Shown: piece after piece, positions 22,483 through 36,100 of the stretch
Numbering within the stretch: position 1 is the first letter of the stretch
Layout: each line of letters starts with the position of its first letter
From: Triticum aestivum
Lineage: Eukaryota; Streptophyta; Magnoliopsida; Poales; Poaceae
Assembly (NCBI RefSeq): GCF_018294505.1
Contig: NC_057796.1
Location: 271,839,466-271,903,465 of the forward strand
Direction of reading: 5' to 3'
DNA length: 64,000 nt
Made by a program: the position numbers and the translations under genes
The notes under the pieces: generated by a model
The model's database searches: none
What the model saw: only the letters and a program-made list of their open reading frames with translations
What the model was told of the DNA's origin: nothing

Positions 22483-23492
22483 TGCTGAATATTAGTTGGG
22501 CTATAGGCCCATTTAACAATTTTAGAAAATTCCTAAGGGCCCATGCTGTCAAGGGAGTGGTGGAAAGTTTAGTCCCACATGGCTAGTTGAGAGAGATGTA
22601 CACCAACTTATAAGGTGAGCTCTTCTCCCACTAGTATGAGTTGGTGTGAAGGAAGGAGAGGTGTTCCACACGCGCGCTCCTCCTCCGCTGCCCGCCTCGT
22701 CATGACGCGCGCACCGCGGGTTGCGGGAATGAGCCGAACCGATGCAATGTTTTGCCGGTCAAAATTGGAGAGTCCATTACAGACACAAAATGAATATGAG
22801 ACGTCATATTCATTGCGGAAATGGAAACGTCCATAATAAATACGTTTTATTGTGGAGATGGAAACGTCTGTAATTAAACATGTTTATTGCTGGACTGTTC
22901 TCCTACCCGACTGGCTATATATATGAGGCATCGCAGCTCAGCCAAAAACACAACATTTCACACCTCTACTGCTCCCTGGTCGTTCCTTTCACTGCTGTTG
23001 CCTTCGGTGATCCCATCCCGTCTACCGCGTACACGACTGACGGGAGAACAGGCCTCCGAAACCCCGCTTCTCCAGATCCTGTACGGGAGAGAGGCGATTA
23101 TGTTTTTGGGGAGCGTCTCCTACGCGACTGCTCGCCTCTGTTCGTCTACTTCCTCTACGTCGACTACTTCCGCGTCATCTTCGTCTTCACCATGAGTACT
23201 GACGTCGATCGCGTGGCTGCCGAGAAGGTCGCTGCTGACAAGACGATCGCCGACGAGGCCAACCCCTCCGCTGCTGCTACGGCCGGCTGGCCTACTGGAG
23301 GGTATAACACATTTACCCCGCTCCTATTTTATCTTCATGTGTGCAGTACTAGTGGTTTCCATAGATGTTTCTACTATCCGCTTAGTACATGCGTACATCA
23401 TCAAAATTCAATATGTCATTAGCACTGCCTATGTCATGTTCATGATTTATTATTGGATTACATTAATCGAACAATTGCTTAATTTCTCAACA
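22483..23492 (+). repeat. Copia-1 3' LTR
   Basis: 1010 bp, TGCTG...CAACA. It holds the complete version of the promoter region: inverted repeat at 22789-22814, two copies of a GGAAACGTC-bearing repeat at about 22811-22875, TATATATAT at 22916-22924 and an ATG at about 23191. A 1-nt insertion after the donor region distinguishes it from the 5' LTR. Confidence 0.93.
22916..22924 (+). promoter_or_regulatory. TATA box of Copia-1 LTR
   Basis: TATATATAT in a GC-richer context, about 270 bp upstream of the LTR ATG. It is missing from the 5' LTR because of a deletion. Confidence 0.6.
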
Positions 23493-23497
23493 GATCC
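23493..23497. repeat. Target-site duplication GATCC of Copia-1, right
   Basis: Identical to 11942-11946. Confidence 0.92.
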
Positions 23498-23978
23498 GAA
23501 TGAACACGTTCGTCACTGAAAATTGCTGCCTGAGGGAATTTGTTCGCGTTCCATATTACACACCGCACGGTCGAGTCTCTCTCTAGTATCGCCTCTCCTT
23601 CCAGTGAAAGGGTCACCAATACAACCCATATCCTGGAGGCATAAGTTTTTTCGGACGGACGGAGTATGGGTTAAGATTAAATTTCTCCATTTTTATGTCG
23701 GTTTTGGCGGTTTGTCGTTGTCGACTGAATCGTGACTCAGCGGCAGGTGGAACTACCGCCTTGCTCACTACTACCGCACGTGCTGTATCATCCTCGCCGC
23801 ATCACTCCACGAGTCCAATTCGACCCGTCTCTAAACAATTGCCAGAGTCCCGCGGCCGCAGACAACCTTCCACACAACACTTTGATCCAAATCGGGATCC
23901 TCCCTCCCCCACCCCGGTCTTTCATCCGGCGCGAGCGGTGCGCGCTTCCAGTAAGCCTTCGCCCCGCGGTGATTGTCC
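23498..23978 (+). promoter_or_regulatory. End of old gypsy LTR and XDH proximal promoter/5' UTR
   Basis: The old gypsy LTR must end somewhere in the first part of this stretch; I cannot fix the point because the other LTR is outside the window. The remainder is the only sequence available for the XDH core promoter and leader. It contains a G-box (GCACGTGC around 23777-23782) and a TGACTCA near 23733. No convincing TATA box was found. The last 100 bp are C-rich, as in many grass leaders. Confidence 0.5.
23777..23782 (+). promoter_or_regulatory. G-box CACGTG upstream of XDH
   Basis: A palindromic CACGTG about 200 bp before the start codon. In plants this core is bound by bZIP/bHLH factors and forms part of ABA-response elements. 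Its role here is inference. Confidence 0.4.
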
Positions 23979-24120
23979 ATGGGTTCGCTCACGAAGGCGG
24001 CGGAGGAGGGTCCGTCCGCGGCGGTGGACTGGTCCGACGAGGCGGTCATCTACGTCAACGGCGTCCGCCGCGTGCTTCCCGACGGCCTCGCCCACCTCAC
24101 CCTCCTCCAGTACCTCCGAG
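23979..24120 (+). CDS. XDH: XDH exon 1
   Basis: Starts [14 protein letters not shown] and runs through [15 protein letters not shown] to LLQYLR, ending in phase 1 before GT at 24121. The ATG lies in CCATGG context and gives the expected N-terminal length, which is why it was chosen. Confidence 0.9.
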
Positions 24121-27100
24121 GTCGCCCCCCTTCCCGCTCTCTAACTTGTATCGTATCACGAAAGCATCTGTGGCGCGCTGTCTGCACCTGAATCGGTTGT
24201 GCTGCTGCCCCCAGCCTGAACCCATGTGTCGTGATACTTTCAGACTCTGTTTCATGATTGTGGCTTTAGCTTTATCTATAAAGCGGGCGAAAGCCTGTAG
24301 CAAATGAAAACTTGTCGGATATGCTTCAAAGTAATGTTTTTGCTCTGTTTATGCAACCACACGACGGTGGATACTTGCTTGTACAAAAATCGTACAGTGG
24401 GACACGGAATCAACACAAAATGTTCTCTGAACACAGTTGATTTTGGAGTGTGCTGCTAATGTAGAAATGAAACTGAACTGACAAACAGACATGATGTAGT
24501 TAGTCTACCATAACTGATTCATAGCCACTAAAAGTTCAGGAAGATGAGTGGGTGCCATTATTCCCAAAATATATAAAATGTGTAAGAGCTCGTTAAACTG
24601 ATCAAAATCCTGAACCGATAATAAGTGAAGGGAGGGTGCTACAAACACGCCATCTACAGGGAGCAGAAGAAGGTGATTCATAGCCTCACAGTCGATGATG
24701 GGGTGGTCTCTGACCATGCCGCCATGGCCGAGGCTGCCTTTGACCACTTCACCATGCTTCTTGGTACGGCCGAGGGGTGCGAGTTCTTGCTGGACCTGGA
24801 CTTTCAAGGTTCACGCTCAGAGGACTTGGCTAGCCTTGGCGAACCCTTTATGGAGGGGAAAGTGTGAGACTGGTGCGTCGATTGCTGCGGGAAGGCGCTA
24901 GGTCTAGACGGTTTCACGGGGACCATGAAGGCCGATGTTATGGCTGCCTTTCTCAAGCCGCATTCGCTATGGACGGGGGTTCCAGGAACTGAACTAGGCG
25001 CACAGGCGCATTCTCCCCGCGGCCGAGGAGCACCTGTGGCGGCGGCCCAGATCGCGGGCCTCGTCCGCGGGCCGGCAGATCTGGAGGCGTCTACAGGCGG
25101 GCATGGTGGGCCTGACGGCGCCGGCTTAGGCACCGCGGTGGTGCCGTGGCCGGTCAGGTGGGGGCGGCCTGGATCCATCGTCCAGTCCCCGGCAGAGATG
25201 ACGGCGATCCGTGCACGAGATGCTTGATGAAGGTCCTTCGAACAGATCCGGGTGAAAACTTGCTTTCGGCTTACTGCCAAAGCCGGCGGTGGCGGCGCTA
25301 TTTTGCGACATTCCCTTCTTGAAGGCATCGCCGAGGAGAGTTTCAAGGTCACTGTCTGCTACCTCCGGGGGAAACCCTAGATCAGTTGATCGGAAGACGG
25401 CGGCGTTCTTATGTCGTTCCCCCCTTGGGGGCGTCGTTCTTGGAGGTGTGCACGGTCTCGAGGGACCAGTGGACCGCATCTTAGGTGGAGCGGTGCTTCA
25501 TCCTACACATTGATGGCGACAGATCTCGACGGCGTGGCGCAGTGCAGATTCGGCGTCCGATGTGCGAGGATGGACTCGCGCAGGAGGACGACGCTGTCTG
25601 GCGTCGTGGTGGCGTCGATGGCAGAGAGACCTGGCACGGTAGATGCAGCAGTACAACTCTGAAGATGGGTTGGTGGCAGGTGGCTGCGGCGGCCTCATAC
25701 CCGGCAGGCGTCCGGGTTGAAGAGTGCGCCGGACTGGTGGGTGCCCCATACCCGGCAGGCGTCCTGGTTGGGACCTCAGGTCATAGTTGTTAGGTTTGGC
25801 TGCGAGGTCTGTTTGGTATTAGGCCCAGACTATCAGCATCCCTACATCAACTGGATAGGAGTAGCGGCAGATGTTGCCTAGACGGTGGCTTTAGTCTTAC
25901 TGTTGCATGACTTTGTAAGGTCTTGTGAGAATAATTAATAAAGTGGCCGCATGCATCGCCCAGATGTAGAGGCCGGGGGCCATCCTCCTTTGCTAAAGAA
26001 AAAGGAACCGAACTAGGCCCTGTTAATGCTCCTTCCCAAGTGACCGGCTGCCTTGGCCCTCCGACTACCAACGCCTTCAGTCTCAATACACATCTTCTCC
26101 ATGTTGGTGGCGAAGATGTTGGCCACCAGGTTGTCACCTAGGCTGGGGGCTTTGGCAGAGGAGAACCAATGCATTTTCACCTGAAAACGCTGCATACATG
26201 ATAATTTCATGTTGGTTCAGCAAACGGCGATATAGCTGCACTGGCTGGGTGAGCCGCGTGCCATGCTCAAGCTGGATATAGCCCATGCGTTCGATTCAGT
26301 GTCGTGGGCCCAGCTCTTTGAGTAGTGACCATTCTCTTGATGAAAGCCACGTTGCACAAGACAAACTTTCTAGCGCTAAAGAGAACCACCACCAAGGGCC
26401 AGTGGTGAACGGACAATGGAAGGTGTCGTACTAGATGCAGGAGGTGGAGCCCAGACAGCCAGAACTGAAGGATAAAGAAGCAGACTCACGCCATAAAGCC
26501 TGGTATGCATATGAATAGCTTCAAGGGCCTCCAACAGACTCACAAGGGTGGTGAGCTAGCAGCTGAGCATGAAACTGTTGAAACTCAGCCCAAAGATGTG
26601 TCAAGAAATTGTAGATGCAATGAAGCTCCAAGTGAGAGTGCTGACATTCAGAGCACTGGTAGATTTGTCCAACCTCCGGTCCAAGAGAGTCAATCTGATG
26701 TCACGCCGAGGATAGCTGGGTAATAAGAAGTCATCAACCGTTGCATCACTCTGATTCAACCACTGCTCCTGTCGCATAGCAGCGAGGTACATAGAGGGGG
26801 CTCGTAGTGATCACGAACACGTGCCCGCATCAACTGTGCCTAAGAAAGAACAACCACGTTGCTTAGAAACCGAGAATAGTGGAGGCACAACTATCCTCCT
26901 CCGCCCATGTCTTGTAGGCAGCAAACTGAGCCTCGATGGACGCTATAGCATCATCATAGTCAGCGACCACCTTCTTGTGAGCAGTTCAAGAGCATCCGTT
27001 GGGGTCGTAGACTGCTGCATTTGTCAGCTTCAAGCCTTCAAGATATAACGTAACACATAGTACTTGCATCATTTACATTTGGTGCTTTGCAAACTACTTC

Positions 27101-30100
27101 CTAATTTCTCTGTAGCTATGTATTGTAGATATCGGTCTTCGAGGAACAAAGCTTGGATGCGGTGAAGGCGGTTGTGGTGCCTGCACTGTCATGGTCTCAT
27201 GCTATGATCAAACTACAAAGAAATCACAGTGAGAATCATATTTCTTCAACAAGTGATGTCATACTCATTCTATCTAATTTGAGTTACTGTTTCTGGAAAA
27301 CCGAATAAATGTTGCTGACAATGCAAATGAGCTGTTGCTGAAATTTATACATATGCAAATTTGCAAATGCTAGAGGTAACCTCGCTATTTCTATACACGA
27401 CGTGCCTTGAACCATATTTATCCCATCCCATTCCTCAAAAAAATAAATTCCATCCCATTCCTCCAACCAAACACATAATGGAACCGTCCCGTTCCATCCC
27501 ATCCCTCCAATCAAACAAAATCTGGAATAATTCCATTCTTCATGGAAAACACTGAGGTGGAACCATTCCATTCCATTCTACTTGGATCCGCCAACCAAAC
27601 AATCCTAAAAAAACTGTGGGTCACATAGCAATGGAAATAGATTCTGCAGTACATTCACCCTTATTCATTCCGCTTTCTTCCAGCTGAAACACAACATGCA
27701 TTTGCATACTGTAGCTTGCATGCATTTCTTAACCTGTGGTGTTTAAAGGGTATAGTGGTGTGCATTGCTAATGAGCCATTTTTGAGTGGCGAATGTAAAT
27801 CCTGTATATTAACTGCCATGTATCTTTTGTGGTTATTGCCTATTCCTTGAATTTGAGCTCCATTTTGGCCCAAATAATTTACTTACTTTATGTAGGCATT
27901 ATGCAATAAACGCCTGCCTGGCTCCACTTTATTCTTTGGAAGGAATGCACATAATCACAGTAGAGGGAATTGGAGATCGCCAGCGAGGTTTGCACCCAGT
28001 CCAGGTGATGCACTGTTTTTGTATGACTTGTGGCAGCTACATCTGTTACCGATATGATCCTGACTACCAAGGTAGAAGGTAGTATTTTTTTTCCCATGCT
28101 GGCTAGTGAAATGATGAATATGGAATATTTAAATTCTTTTATGATAATACTATATTCTGTTGATTAAAACGTACTGAAAAAGGTTAAGATTCTATAGCAG
28201 TAAAACCTATCCATGTATACTGCAGTAGGTCAGGTGTGGTTTTACATCATGTCTGATTCTTTTTTGAGAACATCATCAGGTCTGATTCTGACATGTGACA
28301 TTAACCCATTTAGCTTGATACAAGGACGACAATGTCATAAAATAATTGACACACCGATACACTATTTACTGTAAGACTAGTATCCAGGTAAAATATGACT
28401 AAAAGAAGTTGCAGAACTTGGTGAGCACAACTAAGCAGCTCAATTTGGCATATTAGGAATATTGAGTAGATCAAATGATGAATTACCTACGCTTAGTACA
28501 GGAAAATATATTTTTCTATTTTGATAGGTTATATTTTTTATTATATGAATACACCATATTATGCAATCAGGTCAAGTCTCTCCACTCTCCAAAGATGTCA
28601 AGTGGACTAAGGGCATGTACAATTGTTGATAAGACAGCCTTATCTTATACCATGCATATCATTTAGAGAAGACAAACAAAGATATTATGCAATGGATTGT
28701 ATGTTACTGTTACTCCTAAATTTATGGAATCATACATTCATACTAGAAAATACTCCTATGTAACTAAGAGATGACATCTTGTACATGTTAAGGAATATTA
28801 GTATTAGGAGTCCTATTAGACTTTGTTTCCTTTCCTTGTACCCCAAGTCTTGTGTAATATACATATGCCCCGTGGTCCTTCAATACAATCAAGTTGCATC
28901 CATAACAGTACAATGGGTACAATGGCCGAGAGGGACGATTGGGCTGTCCCAGTTTGCTGAGACTTGCGCTTCTTTGGAGCAAAAATGGGCTAGAGGTGTA
29001 GAGTTTGGGGGATGGACTAGCTAGTGCTTAATTCCCCAAACCAGAAAATTTCCCCCATATTTAGATTTTGGGGGATGGAGTAGAGATGCTCTTAGCTAAG
29101 GGAAGGCAAGTCTTTTTTCTCATTTCTCTGTTCTCCAACTCAGCAATTATCTTAGGTGGCATTGCTAAAATAGCACCATTGTACACACCCTAACAAAAAA
29201 CCTACCCTCTCACTAAACGAGTTTACTGTCTAGAGTTTATTACTTGAAATCCATTTATTGAAAATGTGGTCATGTATAAACTATAAAGCTGTCACATGTT
29301 CGTGCTGTGTTAAGTTTCTACAGCCTTCTGTATGCTGGGAAAAATTAAGTGAAATATTGAGCAACATTACTCATCAGTTCCCTACATCCATTTGTATCTA
29401 TTTGCCTTTCTCGTGACACTATGTCCATTACAGGAACGTTTAGCCAAGGCACATGGTTCACAATGTGGATTTTGCACCCCTGGTTTTGTGATGTCCATGT
29501 ATGCACTGCTGAGATCAAGTAAACATCCTCCTACCGAAGAGCAGATTGAAGATAGCCTTGCAGGAAATTTGTGTCGCTGTACTGGCTACAGACCAATAAT
29601 AGATGCCTTCCGCGTCTTTGCGAAAACGGATGATTCCTTGTACACAGCTTCACCTTCAGAAAATGCTAATGGCCAAGCTATCTGCCCTTCAACTGGAAAG
29701 CCATGTTCATGCAGAAATGAGACAGATGTCAATGCTAATGAATCTTCAACATTGTCTTCCGTGAAAGTCTACTTACCTTGTTCATACAACGAAATCGATG
29801 GAAATTCATACAGCGAGAAGGAGCTCATTTTCCCCCCAGAACTGCAGTTGAGAAAATTTATGCCACTTAAATTGAATGGGTTTAATGGGATCAGATGGTA
29901 TAGACCTCTTAAATTAGAGCAGCTACTGTATTTGAGATCTTGCTACCCAGATGCGAAACTTATCATTGGTAACTCCGAAGTGGGAGTTGAAACAAAGTTC
30001 AAGAATGCTCAATATAAGGTCATGATCTCAGTTACCCATGTTCCAGAACTTCATACCCTCAAAGTGGAAGAACATGGCTTACACATTGGTTCTGCAGTTA

Positions 30101-33100
30101 GACTCGCACAGCTCCAGAAGTTCCTCAAAAATGTTATTGCGGAGCGTGGTTCTCATGAAACTTCGTCTTGCCACGCAATACTACGGCAGTTAAAATGGTT
30201 TGCAGGAACACAAATCAGGAATGTTGCTTCTGTTGGTGGTAATATTTGTACTGCTAGTCCAATATCAGATCTAAACCCACTTTGGATGGCCACTGGTGCA
30301 AATTTCCAGATAATTGATGTCAACAATAATGTTAGGACTACTGCTGCAAAAGATTTCTTTCTTGGCTATCGCAAAGTTGATTTAAAGGCTGATGAAATAT
30401 TGCTCTCTGTTATACTACCATGGACAAGACCATATGAATATGTAAAAGAATTTAAACAGGCACATAGAAGGGAGGATGACATTGCTTTGGTGAATGCTGG
30501 AATGCGTATGCATATAACAGAGGCTGAAGGAAACTGGATAGTATCCGATGTCTCTATTGTCTACGGAGGGGTAGCTGTGGTTCCACTTACTGCTGCAAAA
30601 ACTGAAAAATTCCTTGTTGGAAAGAAGTTGGATGATGGATTGCTGGATGAGACCTTTAATTTGTTAAAAGAGGACATCCCACTAGCAGAGAATGCACCAG
30701 GTGGAATGGTTGAATTTCGCAGTTCACTCACTTTGAGTTTCTTTTTCAAATTTTTCCTTTATGTTACGCATGAGATGAACATTAAAGGGTTACGGAAGGT
30801 TGGGCTGGATGCAGCTAATATGTCAGCTATACAGTCTTACACTAGACCTGTTTCTATTGGAACTCAAGGTTATGAATCAGTGGGGCAAGGAACTGCTGTG
30901 GGACAACCAATGGTTCATATGTCAGCTATGCTTCAGGTATTATTAACCTTGTAGTATTTACCTTTCCTACTTATAAAGATTGGAGTTGGTGGTGAGTTCA
31001 CTCCTCTCTGCATTCTTACTTACACATGAGGCTAACAATCTTGTAAAAGTCACAACTAATAAATGCAATATACTCGCAAGCGGAACCATCACTGTTGCAA
31101 GAGGCACAAATAACGTTTGCACACTTACTCATATGCAGAACCAGCTGCAGAAGTTATAAGTGAACACATACTCTTACTCTCACGTGGGATCAACCTTCTT
31201 GTAAAAGGCACAAATAAATAAATACGGACGAGCCTTGAACTAAGAAACGTGTTATGTTGTTGTAGCTTCCTCCACTACTGGATAATTATTTGTCCTACGC
31301 TGTAACAAATTATTTTTGGAGCAAACATCCAAATGTGCACCTTTTTCTGTTACAAGTGCCGCAAAAATACAACCAAACTCCAAATGGAGCAAAGAAAAAA
31401 AACAGAAAAGAAACAGCAAAAAGGAAACTATACTTTATCTTTTTGACTTGCTTGATCTCTCAATCCAATATGCTAGGTCACTGGTGAGGCAGAATATGTT
31501 GATGACACACCAACACCCCCGAATAACTTACATGCCGCTCTGGTGCTGAGTAAGAAGGCTCATGCTCGCATTTTGTCTATCGACGATTCAGTTGCCAAAT
31601 GTTCCCCTGGGTTTGCTGGTCTCTTTCTTTCAAAAGATGTGCCTGGTTCCAACCATATTGGGCCAATTATCCATGACGAGGAGGTTTTTGCATCTGATAT
31701 TGTTACTTGTGTTGGCCAGGTATATCTGCTAGATCTGATATTTTAGGCATACAAGTTTTGATATGATTTGGGAGGTGGGGAATCCCGCACTTTTTGTTAA
31801 GTTTTCAGTTACACCTTTCTCTTCTCATTGGCAGATTATTGGAATTGTTGTGGCAGATACCCATGATAACGCAAAAGTTGCTGCAAATAAAGTAAATATC
31901 GAGTATTCTGAGCTGCCAGCAATCCTCTCAATATCGGAAGCTGTCAAAGCTGGTAGCTTTCATCCCAATACCACAAGATGCCTTTCAAATGGGGATGTTG
32001 AACAATGTTTTGCATCCAATACATGCGATAAAATTATAGAAGGAGAAATTCGAGTCGGGGGTCAAGAGCACTTCTACATGGAACCTCAATGCACTTTTGT
32101 CTGGCCAGTTGATTCTGGAAATGAAATTCATATGATCTCATCTACGCAAGTATGCTCTGTTCTTTAGTTTTGAATTTACAATGTGAATTGCATGTTGATA
32201 ATATGTTTCATGCTCCCAGAGTTATAGCTTCTTCACAAATGTAAGTACTCTAGAAATAAAAGGAGTATGAACCTTTCTCTTGCCTGGAGATATTGCAAAG
32301 TAATACCCTACTGGACATCAGTATGCAGGGCAGGGGAAACATCTCACTTGCTACTCTTCTAACATGCCAGGTTAAGAGGCAGGGGTAGAGGTAGTGGGAT
32401 CCACTGCAACTAGTGTTTCTGCTTGTTGTAGGCTATGGCCCAGTATCTGGTGCATTCAATTTTCGCAGTAGGCTTTGCTTTTTATTTTCGTAGTAGCCTT
32501 CACTTCTAAGAATTTGTATATTATGTAGTCCTTAATCACCTAATAACTCAATCACAGTAATCTTCAGTACTCCCTCTGTTCGGGTTTGTTGATGGCCAAA
32601 TCGGTGGATTCAAGTCGATTTGGGCCTGAATTTTTCAGCCCATGGGGGCATGAAATCTTACCACGTGGAAGGGTGAGAGTATCGTAACTATGACCTTACA
32701 AACAGGGATTACCTGGATGTGCTTACCGGCCTAACACAGCCGAACAGAGGGAGTATAAATTAAGCCTCATGTGCATCACATCTACCCAAGGTTCATCACT
32801 GCGTTCTTTCGTCAAAGAGAAGTGTGTCCTAAGGTTGAGTGCTGTCTCGGTTCAGACCTTGGCAGGTTTCAGCGTGATGTTATTTCAGTGTGAACACGAC
32901 ATGCTGCTGCTAGTTATTACGTGGTCCCAAATCCATCACCCGCCATTCATCCAGGCCACGTGGAAGTTGCCGAGCTGGTTAAGGTGGTGCTGACAAACTT
33001 TTTTTAGTTATCTGTCAAACTTTAGGTTTAGAAAAATTATCAGTGCAGCGTGTGGCATAGATGCACGGGGAACATATGCAAAATAAATACAAGAAACAAG

Positions 33101-36100
33101 TATGACATTATTTAATACGATGGATGTGGAGCACTAACATAACAATGTCATACTAAACACATATATAAAATGGTGTATATTTCGCTATAGTTTGTAGGTT
33201 AGTAGTATTGCCTTTCCTGCCCTTATTTGTGAGTCACTTGTCTCTTGCTACTGGTGTCTTATGTCATGTTTTGTTCAACATGACATGTGTAGTTGGTCTT
33301 ATACTCTTATTTGACTAAATGTTCTTTATCTGAAGGCTCCCCAGAAGCATCAGAAGTATGTCGCTAATGCTCTTGGTCTTCCACTATCAAAAGTTGTTTG
33401 CAAGACTAAGCGTATTGGTGGCGGATTTGGTGGAAAAGAAACTAGATCAGCAATATTTGCTGCCGCGGCATCTGTAGCTTCCTATTGTCTAAGAAGGCCA
33501 GTAAAGATTGTTTTGGACAGGGACGTTGACATGATAACGACTGGACAGAGGCACAGTTTCCTAGGGAAATATAAGGTATGGAGTTGAAACAGTACATTCG
33601 TTTCAGTCTGATAGTTAATACTGTGAGTTTGATGACTGGAGTTTGCTGAGTTTATAGCAAATAATCTCAGCAACTTGGTTGATTGGTTCTGAAGGACTCA
33701 ATATCTCCATATGCATCATTTCTTGAGATTTGAAAGATAAATCTGAATGCTAATTGATAACCAGTAAATACACTGGACCACTGTCATGTAATGTTGAAGT
33801 CAATTGGGGACAATAACAAGTGGATGCTTAGCTCTGATATGACTACTACTGAACTTCACTTTCCTTTTTTGTATTCTACCTAACTATGGTTGATCTTTCA
33901 GCTTGGATTTACCAATGACGGGAAGATACAGGCCTTAGATCTTGAAATTTACAACAACGGTGGTAACTCACTAGATCTGTCCCTTGCAGTCTTGGAGCGT
34001 GCTGTTTTCCATTCGGAAAATGTGTACGCTATACCAAATATCAGAGTCAGTGGGAAAGTATGCTTTACAAATTTCCCAAGCAATACTGCTTTTAGAGGTT
34101 TTGGTGGTCCACAAGGCATGTTGATTGCAGAGAATTGGATTCATCACATGGCTACAGAACTCAAGCGGAGTCCAGAGGAGATAAAAGTAAGCATGCACAG
34201 CTTAGTGGATGGTGCTAGCCTTGCCACACCATTGTTGGTTAACTAATATACTGTTTACAGGAACTTAATTTCCAAAGTGAGGGAACTGAGCTTTATTATG
34301 GCCAGTTGCTCCAGAATTGTACAATGCATTCGGTTTGGGATGAACTGAAGGCATCTTGTAATATTTTGGAGGCTCGCAAAGCTGTAAATGTTTTTAACAG
34401 TGAAAATCGTTGGAGGAAGCGAGGCATTGCTATGGTTCCCACAAAATTTGGCATATCCTTCACTGCAAAATTTATGAATCAGGTGAATAGCTTCCCCTCA
34501 CAGACTACACATAGAAAGCTCTGTTTTTGGGGTCTCAGTTTTGGCTACTTAATGTTTGGGAATTCCATAAGACTACAAGTTATTCAACATATGTTAAAAC
34601 TATACAGTCCACATGCTCTGTTTTTCCAGTTGTAAGTCTGAGAACATATTTTCGTGTTTTTCTGCTTAAATGTTTATTGAGTTTATGTCAATGTTTTTTT
34701 TTTGAGAAAACGCAGAAGATTTGCGTTTCATTGTATTGAAAAGAGGGGGTTTGTCACAATCCTCCTAGGAGGCGAGTTACAAGGCAAGTACAGGAGCATT
34801 ATTGAACATCCCAGGGTTGAGGCAGGATGACGCGGAGGCCTAGGGCCCCTGCTCTGGCCCAAAGTGCAGCCTCGGCCTTGATCGTGGACGAGCAGGGTGG
34901 CGGAAGCGAGGCCCTTGTGCATCGGCTTGGGCGTGTTCCGTTTAGCCAGTCGCCACCAGTCGTGAAGCGTGGCGTCGTTGTTAGGCGGCGGACAAGGGAG
35001 GCGCAACCATGAGAGGATCTCGTGCCACACCTGTCGAGCGAAGGGGCATCCCAGGAGAAGGTGATGTGTCTCTGGGGCCTGATCGCAGAGCGGACAGCAG
35101 GGCGGGTGTGGCAGGTTACGGCGCGCGAGGCGGTCAGCAGTCCAGCAGCGGTCGAGGTTCGCAAGCCAGTGGAAGAAACACACCCGTGGTGGCGCCCAGC
35201 ACTTCCAAGTTAGCCTCCAAGCCTGGCAATGGGTGGAACCGTGGAAGGTGGCGAGGTAGGCGGACTTGGCCGAGTACGCTCCATTCTCAGTCCACTTCGA
35301 GCGAAGGCTGTCCGGCGCATCGCTGAGGTTGGTTTGGGCAATCAGGCGCCAAAGGTAGAGGTATTCGCCGATCTCCGGGATGCCAATCGTGCCATGGATG
35401 TCGGTAGATGTAGTACTACATTATTTGCTTTCTGGTGAATGTTTGGGGAGGGATGGCAACGAGTCTAGCGAATTGTGATGATTTGTTCCCGCTGTCGATG
35501 TAGTACTACATTATTTGCTTTGTGGTGAATGTTTGGGGCGGGATGGCAAACGAGTCTAGCGCATTCGGATGATTTGTTCCTGCTGTCGATATGGATGGGA
35601 ATGCTTTCCCAACCCCGCTCCCTGATTTGCTCATGTACATGCTATTGGTGTGCCTGTGTGTCTAAACTTTAAAAGCATGAATTTTTGCTCTAACCTTGCA
35701 TTTGTGTAATCCTTCTATAACTCATTTTCTATCAGATCAGCATACGGCTATACTTATTTCTACTTAGATTTATCATAACAACAACAAAGCCTTTAGTCCC
35801 AAACAAGTTGGGGTAGGCTAGAGGTGAAACCCATAAGATCTCGCAACCAACTCATGGCTCTGGCACATGGATAGCAAGCTTCCACGCACATCTGTCCATA
35901 GCTAGCTCTTTGGTGATACTCCAATCCTTCAGGTCTCTCTTAACGGACTCCTCCCATGTCAAATTCGGTCTACCCCGCCCTCTCTTCGACATTCTCCGCA
36001 CGCTTTAGCCGTCTGCTATGCACTGGAGCTTCTGGAGGCCTACGCTGAATATGCCCAAACCATCTCAGGCGATGTTGGACAAGCTTCTCTTCAATTGGTG

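Larger units (their letters stand above)
11947..23492 (+). mobile_element. Copia-1: complete Ty1/copia retrotransposon with nested insertions
   Basis: It starts TGCTGAAT and ends CTCAACA, with a perfect GATCC duplication. The 5' LTR is 11947-12017 plus 17111-17911 (split by a gypsy insertion) and the 3' LTR is 22483-23492. In order the internal region has Gag with a CCHC knuckle, protease, GAG-pre-integrase, integrase, RT and RNase H; integrase before RT marks Ty1/copia. The coding region has several frameshifts, a stop in integrase and a MITE, so it is dead. It lies within the 3' LTR of the old gypsy element, about 490 bp upstream of XDH and in the same direction. Confidence 0.93.

Noticed and set aside
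24804..25793. Long ORFs in intron 1
   Set aside because: They lie in the GC-rich retroposon, overlap each other on both strands and have no recognisable domain.
35009..35438. Plus-strand ORFs in intron 9
   Set aside because: They are shadows of the minus-strand zf-RVT coding region of the L1 fragment.
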